Assembly (NCBI GenBank): GCA_021234155.1
Contig: JAJEKV010000376.1
Span: forward strand, 1-64,000
DNA length: 64,000 nucleotides
Source: Isoetes taiwanensis
Lineage: Eukaryota; Streptophyta; Lycopodiopsida; Isoetales; Isoetaceae
Direction: 5' to 3'
Shown here: piece by piece, positions 26,401-38,180 of the stretch
How the letters are laid out: each line of letters starts with the position of its first letter
How positions within the stretch are numbered: the first letter of the stretch is position 1
The notes under the pieces: generated by a model
What the model was told of the DNA's origin: nothing
The model's input: the letters and a program-made list of their open reading frames with translations, nothing else
The model's database searches: none
Position numbers and translations under genes: made by a program

Positions 26401-28716
26401 CTGAACCGGAAGCACATAAATCTCAAGCCCCTTATCAAGCAAATGCAAAGGAAATTTCAAATCTGTGAGTTGAATCCATCTTACACAAAAGGGGAGACAA
26501 GAGAGAGATGATGGAAGGCCTTACCTAAAACTCCAATTGAAAACACCGGGCTTATTTTTGCTTTCCAACTAGTGGTTCCAATGAACGCCCATTGCCGAAT
26601 CCAAATTGAAACTGAAAGCCTTGTAAAGATCAAATCATATTTTCTTATCCAAAAACATTGACAACTAGAACAGGCAACATATACAATAATAACAACGAAT
26701 TTTTTTTTTACCTTTTTGCGCCTAATGTTGTCAAACGTCAAATTTCCGACAAGCCTTCCTACATCCAATCATGTTTTCTTATCCCAGCAAAATGATAATC
26801 AGAGTCTGTGTTAGAAATAAAAGATCTTGGAGCCCGTGGTTGGACCACGCTTGCTAACCTCGCAAGAATTTCAGGACAGCTTGAAGAATCCGCCCCCCCC
26901 ATCGTAGTATCCGCCCGAAAGCCAAGAGTATCCAGCAACTAATCCCCGCTGGAACCCATCCGCCCTTCCTACCGTGACGCCTGTGATAACACAAACCGCA
27001 TAAGAATTTTGGTATTTTTCCCGTACTAAATCCCAGAATGAGGGGGCCTGGATAGATTCGGGGAGGCTAACTGCTCAATAGGAGGGGCTATCTCATTTCA
27101 ATCACGCCGCACATGCCGGTTTCTACATAGAGGGGGGGCCGATTCTTCAAACTAGTCAATTTCACACTCCTATTTAGAGTATAGATCTTCCAAACAAAAA
27201 GTTATCTCAATTATTAAGATCATATTGTCCGATCCGCTTCCCACATTATTTTCGCAGAGTAAGACCGCCATTTGTGATATCATGAGCAAGAACCGCAAGG
27301 TTATAGCCTTTGTTATAAAGAACATGCCATGTCAAGACATACCCAGCTCCAAATTTTGAGAGGTAATGTTGCCCTCAAAGCCCGTGGAAACGCCTCTTTC
27401 AACTGCCTACCACAATAGTATGAACATAGAAAATCCAGAGAGCCCTCCCGCTTATCCGCCATCCTCGTAACCCTAAAACCCCTAAAATGGTGGACCCCTA
27501 AAGTGGAGGAGCTCGAGCCTTGCATGCCATTTTTTTTTTTCTCATCTTTCTTTAACCAAAAATTAGATACAAGGGTAAACGACCACCGCTTCTGAGTCTT
27601 CAAGACAACCCAAATCAACGAACCAAAATGGGCGCACTCTAGAAATACTATTTAGTATGCCTCCACTAATACAACACCGAAATCATAGGAAAACCATGTG
27701 AAAAACTGTATAAAACCACAAAAATGACCCCCTATTATTGTGCTATATATTGGTGTAAAGATAAAAAAGCTAGCTACACTACGCTTAGCAAATTATCCAC
27801 AATAAGTAGTGGCTAATATTTTACACCCCACCAAATATATAGGAGGGATCAAGAGTTCTTTCTTGTTTAATTTTGCTCTAAGGTTTGATTGCAGTCATAG
27901 GCCTACCTTGCTCATGTTATATCTACCTTAGCCCTTGGTCGCTTTTCTTAGTGCATGCCTATCAATTTTCTAGTGTGGTCTATTCTACCTGAGTAGGAGT
28001 GTGTCTATGGTTGTCAAGCAGCGTAAGTCTAGCTACCATATTAAAGGCTCACAGAGTCGTGGAAGCCATTGGCATGTGGAGTTGCAGAGGGAATTGGGGA
28101 TGAGATGTCCATGAGTGGGTAGAAAGGAGGTGTAATGGTCCAAATGAAACAAAACCCACACAAACATTGCAGATTTTAGAAGTTTAGCTAAAGAGCACTT
28201 TCAAGGACACAGTTTGCTCAAATGAAACAAAAACCCATACATACATCGTGATTTTGCTTAAAAGAGATTGTTGTAGGCAAACTAGCTTGTGAGTCATTTA
28301 GGTTAACAGATTGTTTCCATTTTGCTTAAACGAGGTCATTTAAGATTGTTTCATTGCCCACATTGTAACGAGGCCCGCAATGCTACCGCTGCACTCCACT
28401 TGCCCATGAAAAGGCGCAGACTCATTGCCTCCATTTGCATTGTGGGCACATCATCTTCAATTGAGACGGGCGATGGATTGGTAAGCCACGCCAGAGAGGC
28501 TCACAATGCTGCCAAATGGGGAGTCATTGAGGATGAATCTCATACCCTTCAAAGTTGCCCAAAGATATGATCAAATTTGACGCTTATGCCGAGCTGGTCG
28601 TGCCCGCCACCGCTACATGACATTGAGCACAAAGATCCGTGACGGGGCCGGGATCATACCTTCGTGGAGGTTATGGACATGCGTAGATCAACTATGTCCT
28701 GGGCACACACTTGACA
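23403..28716. other. Intergenic, no gene recognised
   Basis: AT-rich sequence with a short poly(T) run near 25570 and a somewhat GC-richer block at 26820-27140 containing homopolymer C and G runs. The short ORFs on both strands match no family I know. The phrase CTTGGAGCCCGTGGT at about 26825 recurs in similar form near 33020. Confidence 0.35.
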
Positions 28717-28912
28717 TGTATATATACATTGATGTATACTTGTACGCTTTGATAAAGATTCTTATTAATCGCCACGGTTTTTCCATCGAAAACCCTTCGG
28801 GCGGGGGTTTTTAACCCGGACAAAGAATAAGTTTGTTAAGGCCCTTATGGGTCCCATAGGCCGATTGGCCTCAAGGACTATAAAAAATTATTCTTATTCT
28901 TATTCTTATTTT
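28717..28912 (+). repeat. Dispersed repeat, copy 2, ending in (TTATTC)n
   Basis: Second copy of the repeat at 23236. It ends in ATAAAAAA followed by a (TTATTC)n run (about 28887-28910), the kind of simple 3' tail seen on some non-LTR elements. Copy 1 instead runs into a CCTTCCTT tract. A retroelement 3' end is likely; the family is unknown. Confidence 0.55.
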
Positions 28913-29180
28913 GCTTAGACAAGATTGTTGTAAGGACATTAGTCCAGAGAAAACTAGTTCATGGATATGTGGGCAATGAAACAAAACCCATGCATTAAAT
29001 ACATTTTGCTTAAATGAGATTTTTGTACCTATCATGCACCAAAGTGGCATTTGACCAAAACCCTAGAGAGATATAAGGTGCCCAAAATTTCTAGAGAAAT
29101 GGATGTAAGCTTGAGAGAGTGTATGAGGAAGCTAGAAAGAGATGAAGGAGACAATACTTTATAGTTAGAAATCCATTAAT

Positions 29181-30168
29181 ATAGCTACACCACCAAGCTA
29201 CTTGGGAGGATGTATTTAGATCAAACCATCTTAAACACGGGCTCCCTCCTCGCCACCCCATAGAATATTTTTGACTATTGCAATGAGTTCCTATACTTTG
29301 ACATGTGGGGCTATTTCAAGTTGGCGAAGCCGTCCCAAACAGAGCTTTAAAATGGAACAACGCTGTTGTTCGTGGATGCACCTCATTCATTTTATACGAG
29401 CAAGCAATAAGAAAACCACTTGCAAGGTGCGCCAGATCTTGGAACAAGACTACCGAGGGAGCTTGAGATCATGAGCCTCGCTTGAATGCATTGATTTTAA
29501 CTTTGATTATGCCATGCCGATTATGTCTTGCTTCATCACATCTCTTCCTGCCTATAGTTGTTGGTGTTATATGCAATGGATCCACTTTCGTCCCCCCCAC
29601 AAGGCTTAGGGAGGATAAGGATCGACCATAGATACTGGAGGTAGGACCTTTGAGCTTGGAGACCACATCACCATAACACAACCCATATTACCACCTTCCA
29701 TAGTTCAAGGACACGCCAAAGATCCCCGTGACATCCCAATTGAGCATAGATCCAGCAAGGCCCACTTGGGAACAAATGTGCAATACCAATAAAACCTTGT
29801 GGGAACACAATTTCCAAGGGTCGTAGAGAGTAGCACCAACCATCAAGGAGAATCTAACCTCCCCCCCTTCATGGCATCCTCAACTAGCTTAGAGTTATGA
29901 CTAGTCAATGCCGCTTGAACTAGATCTCACTTGCACCCATACTTAGCATATTACAATCCCAAGAATCAACTCCTCGTTGGTCCATGAAGATCACAACCGA
30001 CTCTAACATTGGAGCCGAAGTAGGTTCAAGGCCTCTATTAGGAACATACTAACAAATGAATCACTATACATGCCAAGGATTTACCTACAAGAAACATGAT
30101 GTGCAATGAATGGAAATTTAAGAACAAGAACATAAATCACAATCACCATAGAACAAGATTAGACTACA
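29181..30168. repeat. Diverged direct repeat, copy A
   Basis: Matches 30876-32163 in many ordered blocks: CTACACCACCAAGCTACTTGGG, ATACTTTGACATGTGGGGCT, TTTCCAAGGGTCGTAGAGAGTAGCAC, TTCATGGCATCC, GGAACATACTAA and ATAGAACAAGATTA. The pair is non-coding and might be LTRs of a short, non-autonomous element or a segmental duplication. Confidence 0.65.
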
Positions 30169-30875
30169 CCCTTATCATTTTTGTTGATTTGAATTTTGTT
30201 ATAAACTCACATGGGTTGCAAAATCTAAAATTGCCACGCATTTAGCAATGGGAGAGGTCGTGAAGCTAAGAGAAGATGATATATGGAGTCGACAAAGAGT
30301 CGGGCCTTTATGAATATTCTATTGATAATCTCAAGGCAACATTTCCATGAAACCAACCTCCACTATAAGAGGCAAATTCTTCACACCTTCTCCCGCGATA
30401 TACACATCCCAACAGAGTAGGAATTCCTTTAAAACTCAGGCCATAGTAATACCGACCACCTTCATAACATGCTTGAGTAGAGACAACACTCACTAGAAGC
30501 CATCATCTCTCAGATAAGCGGATGAATTGAGGCAACAAGTGGAGATTGTAATAGGTTGGGCAATAAATATCTAGTAGAGCATGGATAGAAGAATACGGCC
30601 AAAAAAATAGCTTTTATTGAAGGCGGGTAACGATTAAATGAATGCCTACATTCCACGATGCCAACAATCCTCGCAGAAAAGGAGACACATTTGAAAAGGG
30701 GAGAGAGTAAACTAGTGTCCAATGAAGAAGTAGTTTGGCTTCCTTCTTATCTAGAGGGATAAACTGTCCAAGATATTGTTTGAAAAGGCATAGACCAAGA
30801 GAGTCATAATCAACATTCAAAAGCCTCCAAATGAATTGTAAAATGAGAATCCCACTCTACAAGAAGAAACCCATT

Positions 30876-32163
30876 ATACCTACACCACCAGCCTACTTGG
30901 GGAGGATGATTTAGACCAGGCCACCTTAACCATGACTCTTATACTTTGACCCGTGGGGCTAGCAACAAGGAAGCCATATAAAAGTGGGTGCTATTGAGGA
31001 CTGATTTGGTAATTGTAATGCGACTAGCAAGCTAGACGACTTTGTAGACCACCAAAAAGAGGTGTTTCTCCAAAAGCTTTAATAATTCCTTTCCATCTTG
31101 CTCCTGCACTAACATTACGCCCAGCTGGAAGTTTAAGTAACTTGGTGGCTCTCTATAAGCAAACAACTTCCATGGATAATCACGAACACATGCCAAAATC
31201 GAAGTTGACTATAACCCCACGTTTGACACTTTAATGGTGCTAAGGCCATGCAACTTTGAGGAGCTTCTGCCAGCATGTGTGTCCAAGGTGCAAGACCTTA
31301 TGGCTTTGATACTAGTAAAAGGCACATGACCCTATACACGGGATGAACCACGTGGAAGGGAAGGATGCCCAATCCCCGCAATATCCAAAGAAACACATGT
31401 GGGCAATCGAGAAAAGAGGGGATTATACCATCTTACCTTCAGAGAATGCCAATGTCATGTGCTCTAACAAGACAAGAGTTTTGATGAGTTTTGATGAGAG
31501 GGTACCGAAGTTTTGATGTCTTTTTAGGACAAGAGTATTTTATTAGTTGGTCGGTAAGTCATATGAAAATAGGGCAACCGATCCACTTCTATCTCCTCTC
31601 CCAAACTCAGAGATATGGTCAATCATAGGTATTGGAGGTAAACTTGAGCTTAAATCCACATCCAACGTAACATGACCCATATTGCTACCCAATTAGTCCA
31701 AGGGGACGATGGCATCCACCTTTGAAGTCCCAAGAGCATAGATCTAGGTGCCCATTGAGACAAAATGATCGATGTCGAGAACCTTATAGGAGCACGATTT
31801 CCAAGGGTTACAGGGAGTAGCACTAACCATCTCCATATCGTGGAGTCTAACCCCTACTCTTCTATCGTGGAGTCTAACCTCCTTACCTTCATGGCATCCC
31901 CGCTGAACTAGATCTCGCTTTGCACTACTACTTAACATCTTGCAATCTGCACCAAACCCCCTGATCCATGGAGATCATAAGTGGGCTTGATGTGGGAGTG
32001 AATAGGTTCAGTTCAAGGCTTCTACTAGGAACATACTAATAAACGATTATTATTTTTTCGCCAAGAATTTATCTAGAAAAGAGTTTATTTCCATGATATG
32101 AAATCAATGAAAGCTTAAGAACAAAAATCAAAACATAAAGAACATCTATAGAACAAGATTATA
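30876..32163. repeat. Diverged direct repeat, copy B
   Basis: Partner of copy A, in the same orientation and about 0.7 kb downstream of it, longer by about 300 bp. Contains its own short duplication (ATCGTGGAGTCTAACC twice, near 31836 and 31864). No TG...CA ends, primer-binding site or coding domain could be assigned. Confidence 0.65.
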
Positions 32164-32169
32164 CATCTT

Positions 32170-33676
32170 TATATAATAAAATTATCCTCGTGTATATATC
32201 ATGCATCAAACATGCGGCTCGATTGTGCCAATGGCACGCCAAGTGCGTTTTTTAATTCAAAAGGTGCTATAGGCAATGACGTTGTCGCTTCACACTTCGG
32301 GCCGCGCCCTCAGATTCTTCTTTGCTCTGGCTATTTTCTCCCCTCCTCCGGCCGAAGATTTGAGCACTTCAATCTTCCTATCTCCATAGCTGAGCTTCGC
32401 ATTACAATCAATAAGATTCAGGGCACTCCATTTGCAAGGTCGATGTGGATGCATCGATTTAGTTAGTTGATGCCAAATATGTGGAAGGCCATGGCTATGG
32501 TCGGATGGAAGCGCCAACCCGAATTCACTATACTAAGAAGACCATACAAGCTTACCATCCCATCGAAACCATCGGGAATCCTCAGCCTACCGTGCAAGAT
32601 ACCCTTTGTTTTGCTCTAATGTGGACTAACGCTAGATGTGAATGCAGATATTTACCAAATGCTTCGCGGTTTCTTTTCAAGACTCTAGAATCTCCACTGC
32701 TCACTTTTTGTAGTATATTCATGCATTTGAATGGTTAGGTCGATTGTGGTATGGTCCATGCTTGCGTAATAATGGTGGTCGGTGATCAATAAATACAGAG
32801 CTGGATTTTCCTTTCAGAAGAAATCTCCATTTTGGTCCTTTATATGAACCAAAAGCTTGACTCAGACCTAATTATTTTTCGGATATGGTCTGTTCTTTGT
32901 TACCTCAGGCTTGTAGTCGGAGAGATTTTGAGCCGCCCGATTAAATTATTTTAAAATTGGATTTGGAAGTAACATTAAATAGAAAGTTTCATTTGAGAAA
33001 AATATAGCATGAAATTGCATCTTGGAGCCCGTAGTAAATTTGGGGTTTTATCGCAATGCTAACATCTAAAATAATAATTGTTGTCTGATTTTATGGGAAC
33101 AAAGAAGGGCAAAGAAGGGCACACACGCCCCTCTTCTCACGCAGAGTCGCTAATTTATCCAACAAAGAATTAATGGGCCCGGGAGCAATAACCAAAATGA
33201 TTTGGCAGCCTAATCAAATGGTAAGCATGGGAGTTGAGTTCTTCAAAGCCGAGGAGTATGTGAGGCATTTTTTTGTTATTAGGATGGCTATAGCCGGCCG
33301 TGTGTTATGGAGAAGTTCGATTCCATTCCTTCCTTTTCTCTCGAGCCCCAGACACAATGATTATTGTTTTCAATGTTCAATGATCATGTTTTGTCGCTTT
33401 TCAAAATAAATCTAATTGTTAGAGAGAAAGCATGCCCATGCCCGGATACCGGCCTTTTAAAATAATCTTAATTGTTAGAGAGAAAGGGACGGAATTATTA
33501 TTTGCGTGGATTTTACGGGCATTTCTATGCAACTGCTAATCTCTTATGTTTTCACTTTATCATCAATGGAGGAGGTATTTGGGCAACCAGTGAATGCAAA
33601 GGTCTATATGACGCAATTTCATATATCACATTTATGTTCGAGCCCTCATGGACAACAACAAACAAACATCAAGCAG
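32170..33676. other. Intergenic, no gene recognised
   Basis: Short ORFs only. The last 40 bases before the copia LTR contain CCTCATGGACAACAACAAAC, which returns in near-identical form just after the 3' LTR. Confidence 0.35.
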
Positions 33677-33923
33677 TGTTGGAATATAAATATGTGACTC
33701 AAGCATAATGCTGAACAATGTTGGTTCAGCACTTAGCACAATTGGTGGTGAAGGTGCCTAAATACCGAAGGCAGACTTTGTCAAAGACTTCGAGCACCGA
33801 CCCTAAATCAAGCCGTAATAGTGGATGTTGGTTAAACCAGGACTATTATTCTTAGTCTCAACCTGTTGTATATATTGGTTGTAACGCTATGTACTATGCA
33901 ATGCTCAGAAGAGATTGTATTTC
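33677..33923 (+). repeat. Ty1/copia 5' LTR, left part
   Basis: Begins TGTTGGAATATAAATATG and follows the 3' LTR at 44158 through GTTCAGCACTTAGCACA, AGTCTCA, GTTGTATATATTGGTTGTA, TATGTACTATGCAATGCT and GATTGTATTTC. Identity stops abruptly at 33923, where foreign sequence begins. Confidence 0.9.
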
Positions 33924-34760
33924 TTCTAAAGCCTAGTTGAACTCCAAACATAAACCAAACCATGTGAATGAATGAATGAGCCATAGGGAGCCCTCCCTTT
34001 ATTACCAAATAAAAAGATACAACGTATTCTTAAACACTTCCAACAAAACCCTCATGCCCATCGGCCTTTTAGGTACATAATAACCGTTCGTGTGTACAAG
34101 AATACTCAACTACCATTAGACAAATTGTATAATAATTGATAACAACAGTTATAATGAAGACAGAACCTTCATCTCCATCATCTAAACGACCACCCCAACT
34201 TTGGGTACAAGAGGCCACCCCAAAGAAACCAGAGTGAGGGAATAAGTGCATCCAAGCTAACAAACCTCGGACAATAATAACCCCAAAACCACCAATCCAA
34301 CATCCACCGGACACGAGGGGCTCTATTCCAGTGAGTGCCACCAAACCCTCGCCACAAGGAGCAACACTCATAGCATGAGGGCTCTGAAAGAGGGCCACTA
34401 CAACCTCAATACCTATACTTGGCACGAGGGACCACCAACCATTGTAGAAGGACTCTAGACCAAAAATAATAAGCATAAAGGCCACCATCTCTTTGGCACA
34501 AGGACCATCACAACATCACTACAAGCCTCAACGAGAGAAAGATTGAATACAAAGGCATGCCAAAACGAATAATCATCTCGAAAGAGAGCTACTTACAATA
34601 TCATACGTGATACTTGGCACAAAGACCTACCAACGTAAGAGCCAAGATCAACAACAATAAAAACTAAACGTTACTCCTAAGAAATAAGGATAAGACAAGT
34701 GACCAAACAAGGAAACATTCAAAAACTAAAAGACAAAAGGCTAAAAGGCACAAAAGGGTG

Positions 34761-34935
34761 GGACAAGCGCCCCAAGGAGGAGAGGCTCAAGAACGCCGAT
34801 AAGAACAAAGGTGGAGGAGACATACTTAAATACTCTAGAGGACATCAATAGCCTTAAGAAAGTGGATTTATCCGGCGATCTCAAACGCAGATAAATCGTA
34901 CTTCTAAAGCCTATTGAACTCCAAACATAAACCAA
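34761..34935. repeat. Internal copy of the insertion's two ends, joined
   Basis: 34761-34897 matches the right end of the insertion (39562-39707). It is followed at once by 34898-34935, which matches the insertion's left end (33923-33963). The order right-end then left-end is the head-to-tail junction expected from a tandem or circular intermediate. Confidence 0.8.
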
Positions 34936-36489
34936 CCACCATGCTGGAAAAAAAAAGAGGCGTAAAAAGCGTAAGAATCTATCGACAATGACCACATCAC
35001 TATATCTACAAGGCTTGGCAACAATCAACATGCCTAGCCCAACCTTGACAACGCAGATAGGGGGACGCACCAAATCGCTTAGCTTTAAAACCTCGATGAC
35101 ACAAATCTAAGCAAGAAAGCTACGGTCCCAAAGGCTGTCTAGAAGATCAATAAGTACTCAAGACGAAGAACTACAAGAGCTTGCAAGAAAGGTAAGACTA
35201 CAATGTCACCTTAATGTAAAAGAGGTAGAGAGAAGAAGGCAAGAGATCACAATCCAGAGACCAAGACAACTTAAACGACGAAAGCAACACCAAGAAAGAT
35301 AAAGCGCTTTATCCAACATGCTAATGAGCAAGGGTTTGGGAGCAAAGATCCACACATTGAGCTCGAGATAAAAGCTTTAAAGCCACCATAGTCAAAAGTA
35401 ACACCCATAAGCCAAAGCATTCAAGGTCCTTCGTGGATACAACCTAAAGACATAAAACCTTTAAGACATCTGTTTACACCTAACGAGATGCTAACTAAAT
35501 TGCATCAAAGATAAGCCTAATACTATACTTAGAAATAAGAACGGGCCTATGAAATTCATAGGGGAACATTAAACCATACTTCTTATCCTTCAAGAAAGCA
35601 AATCTAAAGCATAAGAAGCAAAAAGTAAGCAACCGTGACACGCAATCGTGACTTACAAGTGTGCGATTAAGAGGGAGACTCAACTACCTACTAGATCAAC
35701 AAAAAAAGTAAATGCGCGGAGACGTGAATAAATAACCAAGACAATTAAAGCCAAGCACCATCTATACAACCAACCACCACAAATTTTAAAACCTAAACTA
35801 AAATTGTTGGAGAAAATGCAATTAGTAGATAAAAGGTTTAGAAACCATAAAGCTCGTGACTCCTATACAAGTAAGTAACAATACAAGCATAAAAGGAAAG
35901 AACTCAAACCCTAAGCATCTAGGATCACCACACAAAAAGGCAACTTGGCATAAAGAGGGCAAAGATACTTGTAAACGCCAAAAACCAAACCGAAAAGCAA
36001 AACCGGTCTAGCTTAGAACTCGCCGTAAGCTTGGTCATGCACATTCTCCGTAAGAGAAGTTTAACCTCAAGTCACCAAAATCACCAAATAAAACCGCTTT
36101 AGAACTAAAAAATAAATTGCCATGTTGAGGTAAAGGTATAGTCGCGATCGCTAAAAATGCCCCTCCAAAACTTGTAAGGTCGCACAAAGATGGATCCACC
36201 ATAAAGCTTTAGGGACCCTATCAACAACTAGTTGCTCTATTAAAAGTCTTACTACGTACGTGAACTCAGCCACTACTAGTTTATGCATGCCAACTTCAAT
36301 CTTTGACGGAAGTTTAGTAACATAACTATAGACTCTAACTAGATTGTGCTCCATCAAGAATGTGGCCAATATCGAGACTAAAAGAATGCATGGTCATGAG
36401 CCCAAGCCTATAATCAACCAAGAAAAAATATTCCACCAAGGCCTACTAGGGCGATTACAATGAGAACAATATAAAACATGTAAACTCTC

Positions 36490-36538
36490 AGCTATCCCGA
36501 AAGTGAAGAATTTAGCTATCCCCGAAAGTGAAGAATTT
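36490..36538. repeat. 24-bp tandem duplication
   Basis: AGCTATCCCGAAAGTGAAGA occurs twice back to back with one base inserted in the second copy. It sits inside the non-coding insertion. Confidence 0.9.
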
Positions 36539-37269
36539 GGCAATCCAAGGCAACGAGCGGTTTAAGAAGACTGGAACAACTAAGGACCCATGCATCCAAA
36601 AATCATGAGAAACCAAGCAAGATTATGAGCAAGAGGGTTGGCTTAGCCCCGAGTCCACAAATGCAAAAACTCTTAGGTGAGAATTGATGAGATAAATACT
36701 AGCTCAAGCATCCAAGCCAAAACGGACCAATAATTAACGGCTTATCAACTATCAATCCCGACATACCAACATTAAAACCATGAGAATAGAAGAGAAACAT
36801 ATGAACGCCATCATCAAACCAGCTTGGGTAAAAATGAAAAGTACATTGGCACAAACCTAAACAACTCATAATAACCAAGCAAAGTACGTCAATCAAAATG
36901 AATGTTCGATAGGAAACGGAAGAGTCGCACATGGAATGAATAAAGTACAGGCATAATGAACATACCCCATTGTATTTAAACAAATCCACCAAGGGAAACT
37001 CGTAAACTTTGTCCCGACCAACATTGTTGCTCATGTGGTAAGAGCATTGTCCCGAACGTGACCACGCACCGCCATCGCTTAATGGGACCATCTCGCATCA
37101 ATCGCCCATGCTCTACAGATGAAACATCAACGAGTATTGCCCACAAAGTCTCCTAATTCAAGCAAAGGCCTAATAACAATCTAAACTGGTGTAAACTGGC
37201 ACATCCACTATCCGCCTAATATGGTGTATCTATGTTCAGGAGCTTAGATGGAACAATGTCTCTATAAAA

Positions 37270-38180
37270 ACAAACCTGGAAAAGATCAAAGTGCTCTCAA
37301 TCCAGAAAATGGAGAATTGTAACTGCAAAGTTTGACAGAGCTGCGAAGTAAACTTCCAAATCCAGATTCACAAAACCTCCTATGTGAAGCAATATTTCAG
37401 AAAAATAAACTTACCGGAAAAAGATCAAAGAGCTCCCAATCCAAGAAATGGAGATGTAACGCGAAAATTTTAAAGGTCGAAACTAAACTTTCAATGCTAC
37501 CGAAAACCATAGACCAAGTTATGTGCCGAAAATTCATAAATGAATGAAGCATCCACAAACATCCGCTTCCCGAAAAATTATCCACTTGCAAAACCGAATT
37601 AACGAAAAATCCCAATCACCATTATTCACCATTTCAAATAAAAGTGTCCAAAGTCACAAAACTCCCAATGGAGCCATGTTTATGCAAAATTAACAAACTT
37701 GGCCGAGTTCAAGAGTGTATCAACAAAAAGTAACAGCCCGGGAACATGTCAAAGGGAGCATGTTGTTCATGTTGTAGATAGTACATCGAAATAAAATGGT
37801 TTTCATCGCGTAGATGACCACGCCAAAGATGAAAAGAAAACTATTTAAAAATACCGCGGACACAATTACCACCAAATACATAAAGCCATCCTCAAACACC
37901 ATACTAAAGGATCTCGCCAAACACACAAGCCGCTCAAAAACCTGCGGTATAAACCTTCATAATGTGCATCCCAGAAGAGAACCTAAATGCACTACTCTAA
38001 TTTGGATGTCCTTTGAAATTTATGACAAAGACCATAACCTCGTTAAATTGAGATCTTCTAATGAGAGGAAAGCTAAGCATGACAAGAAAAATTGACAACA
38101 AAGATATGTGAATGAGATATACATAATGAGGGAAAGCTAAGCTACGACCGTAAATATTGGACAACAAAGAAATGTCAAGC
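37270..38180. repeat. Cluster of diverged tandem duplications
   Basis: Within the insertion, CTGGAAAAGATCAAAGTGCTC...AATGGAGA at about 37277 recurs at about 37413 with a period near 135 bp. GAGGAAAGCTAAGC...GACAACAAAGA at about 38063 recurs near 38128. A similar GTGAAAAGAACTCCCAAA pair lies at about 38620 and 38658. None is coding. Confidence 0.65.

Noticed and set aside
34069-34488. 139-codon minus-strand ORF in the insertion
   Set aside because: Hydrophobic low-information sequence with no family resemblance, explained by the A/C-rich plus strand.
36699-37091. 130-codon minus-strand ORF in the insertion
   Set aside because: No recognisable motif, Cys/Phe/Leu-rich, and surrounded by decayed tandem repeats.
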